Part shown: in pieces, positions 12,246 through 22,755 of the stretch | Layout of the letters: each line of letters starts with the position of its first letter | Numbering within the stretch: position 1 is the first letter of the stretch | DNA from: Pyrenochaeta sp. MPI-SDFR-AT-0127 | Taxonomy: Eukaryota > Ascomycota > Dothideomycetes > Pleosporales > Cucurbitariaceae | Direction: 5' to 3' | Length of the DNA: 64,000 nucleotides | Assembly: GCA_020747015.1 (NCBI GenBank) | Contig: JAGTJM010000099.1 | Coordinates: 19,865-83,864, forward strand | The notes under the pieces: model-generated | The model's database searches: none | What the model was told of the DNA's origin: nothing | What the model saw: only the letters and a program-made list of their open reading frames with translations | Made by a program: the position numbers and the translations under genes

Positions 12246-12907
12246 CGAGGGTAGGTATGGAAAGGGGTTTAAAAAGGGTTGGGGGTGGGGAGTTGTATGC
12301 GTGGTTGTGAGGTTATTATAACGTGTTGAGCTGTAATGTTAGGGTAATGTGTATGTGTATGTGTACACGTGAGTGTGCAAGTGCGCAAATGTGAAATACA
12401 CCACCATTTTTTAACACATGTCGAAAATAGAGATTCTTTCGACGACAATTTTTATTATTCCAAAGGAAATTCCAAGTCGCTCAAACCATGGACGAGAAGA
12501 ACCAATGGTCAAGTTTTTGTATCCATGGGTGACGGAGACATTTCCACTTTCTCAGGTACTAAAAACTAACTCAATTCACTTACCCACCCACTCCTCACAC
12601 ACTGAAAACCTCTTATTTCTTGTCCCCAGATATCCAACCAACGACTTACCACAATAAAAGTACAAGCCACAATCACCAAAACACTATGTATTTGGAGACA
12701 AGGAAAGCAAAAAAAAAATCACAAATGCAGGACTCAAATTGGATATATGGCGAGCAGTCTCTGATAAAATCTCATTTCATCTTAATCATCTTTCATCTTT
12801 CATCCAGTCTCATCTCATGTCTCAATAATCTGGAGGGGAAAAAATCGCTTCTCATGTAGAAGAAAAAAACACTTGATATCTTGCTTTTTTGAAAAACTTT
12901 GCTGGAA

Positions 12908-12941
12908 CTTTTTCTTTCTTTCTTTCTCTCTCTCTCTCTCC
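12908..12941. repeat. CTTT/CT pyrimidine microsatellite
   Basis: A run of CTTT units grades into CT dinucleotides downstream of the ILV2 stop. It is followed at 12970-12983 by a pure alternating CG tract. These are simple repeats with no assigned role. Confidence 0.8.
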
Positions 12942-12969
12942 GGAAAAAAAGAAAGGGAAGAAAACGGAT

Positions 12970-12983
12970 GCGCGCGCGCGCGC
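12970..12983. repeat. (CG)7 dinucleotide tract
   Basis: This is an alternating purine-pyrimidine tract with Z-DNA-forming potential, beyond the 3' end of ILV2. Alternating CG is uncommon in fungal intergenic DNA. No function can be inferred. Confidence 0.75.
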
Positions 12984-13142
12984 TCTCCAGCTAGCACTGG
13001 CTTGTCAAAGCGACAGAGAGAAGAAAAAACGCCAGTACCGTACCCAATGTACATACATTGAAAAGAACAGGATGGAGGAATTTACACGCGCGTGCGATTA
13101 CAGAATGGACCAAGGCCCGCTTTTTAGCTGCAGTTTTTTTTC

Positions 13143-15345
13143 TCAGCGGCCTGATCTCGCTTTGGTTTGGGCTCTGCGCTCTTTTGCTACTTCTGCGAGG
13201 TTGTTAGTGCTTTGATCATCACTTTCTTTCAAGTCAAGGGAGAATCGCTTACTATCGTCATAAACCATGAATTCATGCAGCGCACTGCCAGCAGGCACCA
13301 TGGGCAGGACAGGCACCTTCTGATCTGTTACAATCTCAAGGAGAGCCGGGCCCTCGGTGTTGAGGAGCCACTGGAGCTTCTCCTCCAGCTCTTCAGGCTT
13401 GATGCATCGCTGCGCCTGGACGCCCATGGCGTCACCCAACTTTACGAAATCGGCATTCCGCTGGTGCGTGTGCGAGAAGCGGTCGGTGTAGAAGAGGGTT
13501 TGCCACTGAGTGACCATGCCCTGCTCCTCGTTGTTGAGCACGATGATCTTGACGCCAATGTTGAACTCCGCGGCGGTGGAGAGCTCGGTGAGAGTCATGC
13601 TGAAGGACGAGTCGCCATCGATATCGATGACGGTGCACTCTGGGCGGGCGACCTTGGCGCCGATGGCGGCGGGAAGACCATAGCCCATGGTTCCAAGACC
13701 ACCGGATGTGATCATGGTACGCGGATACCGCCATCGATAGTGCTGGGCAGTCCACATTTGATGCTGACCAACACCAGTTGTGAGGATGGTTTCTTCCTTC
13801 CTGTTTGCGGTGAGGTTAGACAGCGTCTCAATGACAGTCTGCGGCTTGATCAAGCCATTCTCGCCTTCCTTCTCATACGCCCAAGGGAAGCGCTTCTTCC
13901 AGTCAGCAATCTGGGCGAACCATTCTGGCCTCTCTTCGACTTTGTTGAGGAGGGGGAGGAGCTGGCTCAGGTTAGTGCCCACATCGCCTTCGACAGCTTC
14001 TGTCGCCTGGACGACCTTGTTGATGTTCTTGGGCATGATCTCGAAGTGGATAATGCCACCTCGGCCTTCCGCTGCAGCGGCCTTTGCTGCGGGCGCAAAC
14101 TTGGCAATGGCTCCGGTGATACGGTCGTCAAAGCGGGCACCAAGAGCGAGGATAAGATCCGCCTCCTGCATGGCCATGTTGGCGTAGGCTGAGCCGTGCA
14201 TACCAAGCATGTGCAGGGACTTTGGGTCCAGCTCATCAAAACCTCCGAGACCTTGCAGGGTGGTTGTCACGGGAATCTGAACCTTCTCCGACAGCTCCTT
14301 GAGAAGCTCTGGGCCATTGGCCGTCTGGAGAATACCCTGTCCGGCGTAGATGACAGGCTTCTTTGCCTTGTTGATCAAGTTGGCAGATCGCCTGATGGAG
14401 GTGTCAAGCTGCTGTTTGCTCAACTCTCTCGCGGCCAGAGTGGCTGCGCTGACAGAGGTTGGGAGGGTACTGCTCATAGGAATGGGTCTTGAGAGAATAG
14501 CCGCGGTAACGTCTTTTGGCAGGTCAACAAGGACTGGGCCTGGGCGGCCGCTTGTTGCGATCTCAAAGGCCTCGTTGATTCTCCTCGGCAGCTCTGCAAT
14601 GTTCTTGACGAGAACATTCCACTTTGTGCATGGTCTCGTAATGCCAACCATGTCGGCCTCTTGGAATGCATCCGATCCGATGGCGCTTGTAACAACCTGC
14701 CCGCAAAAGACAACGAGGGGAGTTCCGTCCATAAGGGCATCCTGCATAGGTGTGACAACGTTGGTGGCACCAGGGCCTGAGGTAACGAGCACAACACCAG
14801 GCTTGCCGCTGGCACGGGCGTAGCCCTCGGCCATGTGACCGGCGCCCTGCTCATGCCGTGGCAGGATGAAGTCGAAGTGTTTTGACTGGTAGATGGCATC
14901 GAAGACGGGGAGAATGGCACCGCCGGGATAGCCGACTGAGTCATTGTGTTAGTGGCAGAAATCTTGCAGTCATACGGCTGCAATTGAGGAAAAAAGTCGG
15001 CGTACAGATATGCTTGACGCCCTGGCGGAGCATCATCTCGTGGAAGATTTCGCCGCCCGTCATGCCGACAAACGAGTGGTCCATTGCGGGCGCGCGGTAT
15101 GGCTTCAGTGGCTGGACATCGCTGTAGTCCTCGCGGTTGAAGGCGGGCGACGGTCGTGCCCGCGCCTGGGACTGTGTGGCCGCCGCGGCGGTGCTCTGGG
15201 GCCGCTTGACATCGTCCTTGACCACCTTTTGCGCTGTGGCCTGCGCAGGCCGGCGGAATGGCGAGACGGCGGGTCGCTGTGCGGACGAGGAAAAGCTGCG
15301 GGAGCCCTTGAGAGCGCTGATGGCTCTTGAGCGAGACTGCTGCAT
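13143..15345 (-). CDS. ILV2: acetolactate synthase catalytic subunit, mitochondrial
   Basis: Acetolactate synthase is a thiamine-diphosphate- and FAD-dependent enzyme of the first common step of valine, leucine and isoleucine synthesis (pyruvate to 2-acetolactate or 2-aceto-2-hydroxybutyrate), acting in mitochondria. I predict 690 aa from exons 15006-15345, 13253-14935 and 13143-13192. Intron 1 is 14936-15005; splicing rebuilds GVKHIFGYPGGAILPVFDAIY. Intron 2 is 13193-13252, exactly 60 nt with GTAAGC, CACTAAC and CTCGCAG; removing it gives the family-like C-terminus HEFMVYDDKVAKERR. The N-terminus (MQQSRSRAISALKGSRSFSSS) is a typical mitochondrial presequence, so ATG 15345 was chosen. The catalytic Glu motif (PRHEQGAGHMAEGYAR), the ThDP-binding GDSSF region and a C-terminal HEFM are present. 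A regulatory subunit (ILV6) is not in this window. A TGAGTCA site upstream suggests cross-pathway control. Confidence 0.96.
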
Positions 15346-16096
15346 GGCGAGGGCGGGCGTCCTCGCAGGGACTCTTATGTCAGACGCGGAGCAAGAGGAG
15401 AAAAAAGTAAAAGTAAAAAGTAAAAAAGTAAAACGAGCAAACGTGGGAGAGAGCGAGAGAGCGGGCAGTGTGTTCAGTTCTGGGATTTTAGCTTGAGTCA
15501 AAGATTCCCCAGTGGTCCGCCTATGCTCTGGACGCCAGTCTGGCCGTGGCTTAACATCAACACCAAGGTGGAGTCGCAGGCGTGTCAGCCGGGCAGCTGA
15601 TTGGACGCCCTTCCCCACACGCCGAACATCGGAGTCCTGGATGACACCCGTCAGACTACGCTGGGTACGCCCAGGGCACTGGTTTCAACACCCGCCCGCC
15701 CGCAGGGAGAACAGCATGCAAGTCCACGGCCGCGCCGCAAGTGGCGATGAGCGACGTCGAAGTAAGCTCGACATGAACCCCCCTCTGCCTGCTCTGCACA
15801 CCACACACGGCTGACCCGGGCGTGTTGGGCACAGTCGCCATTCCCCGCCGGCCGACTCGAGGCCCGCTGGAGGGCCATGACGACGGCGTAGACGAGTATG
15901 CATTCCATTCAGCCGGCATTGCGTCTGTCTGCATCCCCAGGAAAGAACTGCTGCTGACAAGACGACCACCCCAAACAGTCCCCTCTCAGACACTCTTGTC
16001 CCCAGCCTGCCCTCACGTGTCCTGTCCCCCGTCCGTCAGGACCCCCCCTCGCTGTCCCCCCAACCCCAACATGGCCCTGCCCGTGGCATCGAAGAC
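15346..16096. other. divergent promoter region ILV2 / TRAPPC12
   Basis: This is 751 bp between two divergent starts. It is GC-rich toward TRAPPC12, with a pyrimidine-rich leader (on the minus strand) next to ILV2. It contains the TGAGTCA element at 15494-15500. No extra gene is supported. Confidence 0.6.
15494..15500. promoter_or_regulatory. TGAGTCA, GCN4/CpcA (CPRE-type) site
   Basis: This is a perfect palindromic TGASTCA element 149 bp upstream of the ILV2 ATG. The bZIP factors Gcn4 (yeast) and CpcA/CPC1 (filamentous fungi) bind this sequence to induce amino-acid biosynthetic genes on starvation. Position and target gene fit, but function is inferred. A second TGAGTCA occurs at 14937-14943, inside ILV2 intron 1 next to the acceptor. 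Confidence 0.6.
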
Positions 16097-17179
16097 ATGC
16101 CGTCAAAGGACTTTTCCTTTCTGCAGGACCCGTCGGCATACCACGTCCTCCCCGCCACAAACGTCCCACCGCCGTTCCTGGCCGCGCCCAACGTGCCCTC
16201 CGTCTCATCCCCGCTCGACACACTGCTGCTGTCCGGGCACTACCGCCTCGCAGCCATAGCCGCCGCGCGCAACATTGTCGCAGCCGCCTCGCCAAGCGAC
16301 CATGAGACGCTCTTCCACCTTGTCCACGTGCGCCTGGCCTGTCTCTGTCTCATCCAGGAGCATGCGCTTGCGGCCCAGGAGTCAAAGGTCTTGGGCGATC
16401 TGAACAGCGCCTTCTACATGCATCCGCTGACCAATGCGCACCTCGTGCCCTGGGACCTGCGCCTTCTCGTTGTCCGGCTCGCCGCTCTGGGCTACGGAGA
16501 ATGGCGCAAGGGCATCATGGGGTACTACGAGCTCGCCCGCGAGTGCCGCGAGAGAATCGTCAAGGCCCCCCTGGAAGACGAGAAGAAGATCTGGAGATTT
16601 CGGCTTCGCGACTGCGGCATCCGCGTCGCCAATGTCCTGGTGGAAATGGGCGACCTCGAAGGCGCAGGACGACACCTAGGCACCCTGTGCACTTCAGCAG
16701 ACACATCAGACACCGCCGAGGCGAGAGAAATCCTGCTCATGGAGACGCTGGTCTGGCTCCGTGTAGGCGATATCCAAGCCGCACGCCGCTGTCTCGCTCG
16801 TGCAACCAACACCGCAACGGATGAGCTCGTCGATGGAACACTCCACGCGCTCATCCACCTCGCAGACTCAGACTACGAAGCTGCAGGCCAATCCTTCCGC
16901 ACCCTGCACGAGCAATTCCCAGAAGATGCAATGGTAGCACAGAACCTGGCCGTCTGCCTGCTGTACACGGGCCGGATTGCAGATGCCAGGAATCTGCTGA
17001 GTGAACTGGTAGACGAAAGCCCGCCATTTCACTCCCTAGTCTTCAATCTGAGCACTGTATACGAACTGTGCACCGAGCGAAATAGAGACAAGAAACTGGC
17101 TTTGGCTGAAAAGCTTGCCGCAAGAAGGGAAGGCGGAGGCGTCGGCTGGGAGCTTAGCAGTGCCGACTTCAAACTGTAA
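16097..17179 (+). CDS. TRAPPC12: TRAPP complex subunit 12-like TPR protein
   Basis: This single-exon gene encodes 360 aa. TRAPPC12 belongs to the TRAPPIII tethering complex, acting in ER-Golgi traffic and autophagy. The C-terminal two thirds are TPR-like helical pairs. The strongest match to animal TRAPPC12 is the block NLAVCLLYTGRIADARNLL (about 295-313) followed by VFNLSTVYEL (about 325-334) and the K-K-x-A-L-A-E-K-L tail. Upstream, a repeat pair (LVWLRVGDIQAARRCLARA) resembles the human IGRIFLQIGDIKTAEKYF repeat. The protein is shorter than human TRAPPC12 (about 735 aa) because the long disordered N-terminus is absent, as I recall for fungal homologues. ATG 16097 is the first Met of the ORF. 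It is divergent from ILV2. Confidence 0.82.
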   Translation: MPSKDFSFLQDPSAYHVLPATNVPPPFLAAPNVPSVSSPLDTLLLSGHYRLAAIAAARNIVAAASPSDHETLFHLVHVRLACLCLIQEHALAAQESKVLGDLNSAFYMHPLTNAHLVPWDLRLLVVRLAALGYGEWRKGIMGYYELARECRERIVKAPLEDEKKIWRFRLRDCGIRVANVLVEMGDLEGAGRHLGTLCTSADTSDTAEAREILLMETLVWLRVGDIQAARRCLARATNTATDELVDGTLHALIHLADSDYEAAGQSFRTLHEQFPEDAMVAQNLAVCLLYTGRIADARNLLSELVDESPPFHSLVFNLSTVYELCTERNRDKKLALAEKLAARREGGGVGWELSSADFKL

Positions 17180-17368
17180 AATAGTTGATCCTGGCTCTGA
17201 TATGCATAATGATAACCTCATTCATTCATTGGTACTCGCTCATCGCTACCATATGTGAAGATATGAAGATATGAATATATGTATATATATATGTACCTGT
17301 TCTACTCAAGCTATCATCAATCGTTATACACTACTAAACCAATCACTGCTCAATACCACGCCAGTCTT

Positions 17369-17389
17369 AAAAAAAAAGGGGGGGGGGGG
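17369..17389. repeat. A9G12 homopolymer junction
   Basis: Nine A residues are followed directly by twelve G residues in an intergenic region. Such a long poly-G run is error-prone in sequencing, so its exact length should be treated with caution. Confidence 0.7.
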
Positions 17390-17704
17390 AATTAAACATT
17401 CACAGGGCACCAGTCTATTAGCTACCCACAACATGATATGCTCATCAACACCAAACATCAACCTAGCTCAGGTCGCAACTCTGCCTCTATGTAATGCTCG
17501 CTTCCGTCCATTCGCAAACAACTAGCCACAAATTGAGCAGACAAAACATTCAAGCAATGTCCAGGCCTACCTCCGAAGAACCAAAAGGCCCCTGCCAACA
17601 AGCACGCGTATCCAAAACCTGGCTTGTTGTTCGGAAACCCCCCTCCAGATGCGCCTAGTGTATGAATTGCCGGCCCAGGGGCGGTGCCGCATGGTATAGT
17701 AGTG

Positions 17705-17723
17705 TAGTAGTAGTAGTAGTAGT
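17705..17723. repeat. (TAG)6 triplet repeat
   Basis: A triplet microsatellite about 100 bp downstream of the DUF7918-like gene stop, on the opposite strand. It is noncoding. Confidence 0.75.
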
Positions 17724-17826
17724 CTTAAAGTAAAGATTGTCGCTCGCTGCATGGCGCTGATATCATTTTCAAGTATCGGTAGTCGAGTGCATCATCCAAA
17801 CGCTCTCTGTAGACGTGTTTCCAGAG

Positions 17827-19640
17827 TCACAACTCCTCGTCTTCCTCCATCTTGGTCTCTAGGGTCGGTATATTCCCCTCTGAGTTACCTCGGTCTTTCT
17901 GGGCGCCTAGTAATGCTTGTCCTAAGCTCTTGCGCACATTGTCGTCAAAGCCAGGCAGAGAGGCGCGCTGCTTCTTGAAAGGTGAAGCGATAGAACTCTC
18001 GGCGCTTAGCTCGGCAGATGACTTTGTAGCAGATGAGGATGCTTCTGCTGCTGAAGAAGCACCTGGAACAGGCGTGCCCGAGTGAGGGGATACAGACGAG
18101 TCCGCGGTGGGAGACGCTGCAGGGCGACCGAGAGGCTCGGCGGAGTGTTGACGCTTGAGCTAGAATATGGTTAGCATGATCAACTTCGTCCTGGCCAGTT
18201 CTAGCATACCTTAATCTTCCGCACGCCATCAGCAAGTTCGCCCTGCTTGAGGGCATCCTCAGGAGAGAGCATCCCTTTGCCACTTTCGTCTTTTTCATCA
18301 TCCAGTTCCTCGATCTTGATGTCATCCTCATCATCTGCATCGCTGTCCATAGCCTCCAACGTCTTCTGCTTGGACTTGGGCGACGTCTGTGAAGTATCCC
18401 GATAACCCCCAAAATTCTTAGTGCCAGCAGCCGCGTTCAAAGGCTTGAGGCTACCAAAATCAAGCGCCCCTGATTTTCGTCGAGCTGCTGGCGAGACTAC
18501 TTGGGGAACTTTGTCGGTTTCTAAGATGCCCATCTTGCGTAGTTGACCTTGAAACGATTAGCTCAAAAAAAAATCCCTGAAAAGGACTCGGAGCCACTAC
18601 TTACGCTCTCCGCGATACAGGAAAGTAAATACAGCATATGGCTTGTCTGGAGGATCTATCCCCGTAACTGTCTGTGTGCTGATAGACTTCGGGTCCAGCG
18701 TCTTTGGCTTCGCAAAACTCGTGGTATGGTCAATGTCTTCGCCCTCGCCACCTCCGTTCTGCTCATCATCGTCGTGTGCATCAAATTGCGGAGAGTACTC
18801 GCCGCGCTTGATCTCGCCCGATGCGAGCACACGGAACAAAGCAACCTTGATCTGCCCTGCAGCCTCGGGCATGGGAGGCTCGTCGTCAGAGTCCGAGTCG
18901 GTCGTGAAGAATTCGTCGTTCCCTGACAGAGCCTCTACAGGCGCGTTCTTGTTGTCGCCATAGCGCAGCACGCCATTCCCTGACCCCTTGGAATCTTCTT
19001 CGTCGCTGCTCCCGCGCGCTTCTCTTCTCTTCCTTCGCTTTTTCTCCAAGCGTTGTTTTCTCCGCTCAATCTTTGCGGCTACGTCCTTGTCCTTGCCCTC
19101 AAGGTCCAGTCCATTCAGCCATCGCTCGAGGCCAACTTCGCGAAAGAGAAACTCGCGCTCTGCAAGGCCCCCGCCTTCTGACTCTGGGACACTGACCCAC
19201 CGCGAATTCACCCAAGTCTCTTCGCCGCGCCGTAACAGGGTCGCAACCTCCTCCTTCGCCCTCCCATCAAAGTATATGTATGCGGCGATTGTCTCGTTTG
19301 GCGAGGTGGTGAGGGGTTTGTAGGGAGCTATTGTGGGACCGTATTTGCCCCGCTCGCCAGTAGAGCCTGGGAGGCCACCAACGATTTTTGCTTTGGGATT
19401 GGGCTCTTCATCGGTCGGCTTGGGCGTGGAATAGGGCACGTGTAGGCCTGGAGTCAGGAGGGTGATTGATATGGCAAAAGTCGACTGCTCTGGCTTGGTA
19501 GCGCCCGGCGGTATCTTTGCAGGCGGCACAGATATATACGAGTTTATGCGGTGGAATTTCGACTGCTTTTGTATCGAGTATTCCGGGAGAGGCCCCGTGG
19601 GACAATGGATCGAAACCGCCAAGCCAAGGAAGGTCGGCAT
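17827..19640 (-). CDS. DUF7918-like fungal protein
   Basis: I predict 568 aa from three exons: 18605-19640, 18210-18547 and 17827-18159. The introns are 18548-18604 (CTAAT branch) and 18160-18209 (CTAAC branch), both with good donors; frames join as YRGERQLRKMG and RKIKLKRQH. The N-terminal 150-300 residues form a conserved globular part (SKFHRINSYISVPP, then IAAYIYFDGRA and WVNSRWVSVP) that resembles, from memory, the DUF7918 family common in ascomycetes. After it comes a strongly basic KRR/KKRRKRRE stretch (nuclear-localisation-like), followed by acidic Asp/Glu-rich and low-complexity regions. The function of the family is unknown; a nuclear location is inferred from the basic cluster. ATG 19640 begins directly with MPTFLGLAVSI. 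Confidence 0.75.
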
Positions 19641-20384
19641 CTTGGACTAGGTATGGCGATGCTTGTGGGGGGATACGGAGGTGGTGCGGAGGGACAGCTG
19701 CTCGGCCTTGGCAATCTCGAAATGGAGGCCGGGGCCCTATCTGCCGTAGAGCTGCCACCGAGGAGGAAGCTGCGCGAGTAAGTGGGCAGAGTTTGAGGGT
19801 TACGGGGGGGTGGGATCAGGGAGGATTTGTGGTGTAGGCGGAGAAGCTTCGGAGCGGAGGTCCTCCACAATCGTTAGACTAGGAGCCAAGCACGGCGGGA
19901 GGCACGTTGGCAGCTGACTTTGGGCGGGTTGCTCAAAGGGAGTCTTTGCGCGTCAACAACCGCTTGTCAGAGCAGAGAGAGCAAAAACAGCGTGTTGTCG
20001 TTTGCGATTAGGCTCGACGCTGAATCGATGTTGATCAAGCGCGGGGTCGTGATTGGGCCATGCTACCGGATCGGCTCCTTTGCATGCCCGTGACTGCATC
20101 GCGTCTATCTGTCGGTGAGGTCGGTGAGGTCGGTGAGTATAGCATTCATCTCAGTTGGATGTCTACACTGCATATGTAATAATTATACTGAGGGCTGGGC
20201 ACATTGAGGATGGAAGAATGGCTTGGGGTTCGGTCAGGCTAGCGAAGTGAAAGCTTCTGCTTGATATATTCCCCAATCTCTACATAAAAACCGTTGATTG
20301 GTATCGCGCGCAACTAACTCTGGGTATCATCTATGCCTTAGGCTGTCCTATGAGAGAATGACTCCTGTGCTTCCACTTTGACCA
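19641..20384. other. intergenic region
   Basis: Promoter side of the DUF7918-like gene and 3' side of U2SURP. No supported gene is present. It holds the 9-bp tandem repeat listed next. Confidence 0.55.
20111..20137. repeat. GTCGGTGAG x3 tandem repeat
   Basis: Three perfect contiguous copies of a 9-bp unit lie about 250 bp downstream of the U2SURP stop. It is probably a slippage minisatellite. Confidence 0.8.
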
Positions 20385-22523
20385 TCACTCTTCGTCCGAA
20401 GCAAACATGTCCTCTGCCTTTGGCCGTAACCGACGAGCACGCGCCGCTGCGGTCTCCCCAGGTATTTCTGGCTCAGGAGCTCGACGGGGCTCTTCGCGAG
20501 CTGGAACAGCGGGGATTTCTGATCCACCAGCCGACTCGGTGATCTCCTCTGGCACGACAGCTGAAGGTGTCTGATTGTCTCCGTCGGCTGCTTTCACGTC
20601 GTCTTGGTCGTCGCCCCCGTCGATATCCATTTCCGCTTCCTCGTTATTGTTGGTGTTATCACTGTCCGCAACAACTTTGCGTACAATATTGCCCTTGCGC
20701 TTTCTCTTTTCCGCCAATCGTCTGGCCTGCTCCTCTTCTTCTTTCTGCCTCTCACGCGCGTTGAATGCCTCGTCAAGATGCTTGAGCGTGGAGTCGTCGA
20801 ATAGGTGCTCGTCCTGCCAAACCTTCAGAATGGAGTTGACTTCATCTCTATAGCTTCGTTCTGTCATGCGGCCCATTTCTAGCTGCAGAGGTAGCTGTTC
20901 TAGATGCTCAAACACCTTGCAATCCACTAGTTGTGTGCCAATGGCCAGTCGATACTTGTAGCATACGCCAGACTCCTTGGCTGTGACAAAAAGAACGTCC
21001 GAAATGATACGCAGAGCGTTCAGGGTGACTTGGCGGACATCAGGGCGTCTGAGATCGTCCTTGCCTTCTGCATCCCCTATTCGGCCCCTTGTGTTGGCGT
21101 CTGTCAACTGGAAGGGCTCTATAATGTTTGACGTGAGAATGTGGACAACCTCGTCCATGCCTTGCGCAGCATGCTCTACTGCAAAAACAGAAATGGCAGC
21201 AATATCATCGGCTACAATACTGCCGGGCGGCAGTGATGTGAGTAGCCAAAGGAACATTGTTCGCGACCGTGGGCTCATTATGCCATGTCCGTTGTCGACG
21301 CGGCCGGGGTAGTTATCACCAACGGGAAGAGGTTTATGGTGAGGCTTTTGTTTCTCGTCCTCGTCATCGCTTGAAGCATAATCGTCTCCTGAGTCGAAAG
21401 CTCCCAACTCATCGGCGAATTCGTCGGCAAGCGGGTCTGGGGGCCCGACCCATACACCTTGACGGGCAAATATCTCATCGTTTGCAGTATCACATACTAC
21501 CTGATGTAACCGCCATCGATAGTATCTGTTGACTGGGTGTTTCTGGTCGTAGAGCCAAGCGAAGCGTTCTTCGTCTTGGATCTGCGGGTCGTTCATCAAC
21601 GCAGCTTCGAACTCGATGCCACCAAGTATAACTCCTTCAATGGTTTGATGAACCAATCTTAGCGTTGCCATATCTGGCGGCTGATTTGCAGTAATAATTA
21701 ATTGGTCGGTATCGTCGCGTGCCCTATCCCGATTGCCACCTCCTAGATCTGGTGGAGGCGCATAACCTTTGGGTATATCAGGCGCCTGCCAGCGAGCGCC
21801 GAATGGCTCACTACGCTGCGCCGTCTCTACTGTCCGCCCACCCAAATACCTGTCTAGATGCAAATAATATCCCTTGCCCAAGTATTTCTTGTCATTTAGC
21901 CTGTTCATGGCATCGTCCAAGTCTCGCGCGTTGGCGTCCTTGTCGAATACAACCTTCATAGTCGCGAACGGCCGTCCCTTTGTAGAGGGACCTTGCGGCG
22001 GCACCTTTTCGACCTTGGTGACTTTCAGCGATGGAAATCCCGAGAACAGCTCTTCAACTCGGCGTGGATCGATTGCTGGTGGAAGATTAGACGCTTTCGC
22101 TACCAAGGTCGAGAACACATTTTCTGCCTGCTTTGGGCCGTCGTGGCCACCAGGACCTGCATGCACTGCGCCTCCGAATCGTGATTGTGTCTGAGATGTA
22201 AGTCGTCCTGGAGCAGCTCCAGGTCTTGGAAAGCCGTCGAGAGGTTCGGGTTCGAGGGTACCGGGGCCGCTCTTCATCGTCCGCTGTCGTCCTGTAAAGT
22301 GTCTCTTACTCCCCGTTGGAACGAACACGTCTTCAACTGTGGAGACGCGTTCTGATTCTCCAAGGACGCTTTTCTCGCCGCCATGCTCCTCCATAAAGTC
22401 GGCCATGACCTTGTCGAGCGCATTCTTCTCTTCTCGCGCTTTTGCTTCTTCATCCTCTTTGGCTTTCGAGTTCAACTGTGCTTTACTGGCCTTCGCAGCG
22501 CCTAGCGAGAATTTGAATGCCAT
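20385..22523 (-). CDS. U2SURP: U2 snRNP-associated SURP domain protein (SR140)
   Basis: This single-exon gene encodes 712 aa. SR140/U2SURP associates with the U2 snRNP and 17S U2 particle and acts in nuclear pre-mRNA splicing. Domains in order: a Lys/Glu-rich N-terminus, a degenerate RRM (about 145-225, ending YLHLDRYLGGR), a SURP module (about 285-340, with LRLVHQTIEGVI and FAWLYDQKHPVNRYYRWRL), and a CID-type helical domain (about 415-560, with SRTMFLWLLTSL and ALRIISDVLFV). An extended charged coiled-coil tail with KRKRKGNIVRK follows, ending in MFASDEE. Domain order matches animal U2SURP. The start is ATG 22523 (MAFKFSLGAAKASK); the ORF continues upstream only from a non-ATG codon. Confidence 0.93.
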   Translation of the reverse strand: MAFKFSLGAAKASKAQLNSKAKEDEEAKAREEKNALDKVMADFMEEHGGEKSVLGESERVSTVEDVFVPTGSKRHFTGRQRTMKSGPGTLEPEPLDGFPRPGAAPGRLTSQTQSRFGGAVHAGPGGHDGPKQAENVFSTLVAKASNLPPAIDPRRVEELFSGFPSLKVTKVEKVPPQGPSTKGRPFATMKVVFDKDANARDLDDAMNRLNDKKYLGKGYYLHLDRYLGGRTVETAQRSEPFGARWQAPDIPKGYAPPPDLGGGNRDRARDDTDQLIITANQPPDMATLRLVHQTIEGVILGGIEFEAALMNDPQIQDEERFAWLYDQKHPVNRYYRWRLHQVVCDTANDEIFARQGVWVGPPDPLADEFADELGAFDSGDDYASSDDEDEKQKPHHKPLPVGDNYPGRVDNGHGIMSPRSRTMFLWLLTSLPPGSIVADDIAAISVFAVEHAAQGMDEVVHILTSNIIEPFQLTDANTRGRIGDAEGKDDLRRPDVRQVTLNALRIISDVLFVTAKESGVCYKYRLAIGTQLVDCKVFEHLEQLPLQLEMGRMTERSYRDEVNSILKVWQDEHLFDDSTLKHLDEAFNARERQKEEEEQARRLAEKRKRKGNIVRKVVADSDNTNNNEEAEMDIDGGDDQDDVKAADGDNQTPSAVVPEEITESAGGSEIPAVPAREEPRRAPEPEIPGETAAARARRLRPKAEDMFASDEE

Positions 22524-22755
22524 GCTGACGGTGTGCAAGGCCGGATAAATGCAACGTGGTTTGTGTCGACAAATTAGGATCACGCCGGGCTTCGAGGCTC
22601 TCCAGGCACTCGGATGCAGTGATGTCAAAAGTTAAGGTCGGTGTCATCCCAGTTGCCGATCACTAGTGCGTCCCAAGTTCCGAGGCCGTCTCTGCCTGTG
22701 ACCCTCTGAGCATCCAACACCATCAGTCTGGATTAAGGCACAAGCATAGACTACC

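Larger units (their letters stand above)
12246..13142. other. intergenic region with simple repeats
   Basis: This lies between the start of the 11306-12245 gene and the 3' end of ILV2. It holds GT-rich (about 12348-12390), CT-rich and CG microsatellites and A/T-rich tracts. No supported ORF was found. Confidence 0.55.
17180..17826. other. convergent intergenic region with simple repeats
   Basis: This lies between the 3' ends of TRAPPC12 and the DUF7918-like gene. It has AT dinucleotide runs near 17265-17292, an A9G12 tract at 17369-17389 and TAG triplet repeats at 17705-17723. No gene was seen. Confidence 0.6.

Noticed and set aside
13167..14192. 341-aa plus-strand ORF
   Set aside because: It is the antisense shadow of ILV2, whose conserved enzyme sequence is on the minus strand. 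It has no independent family features.
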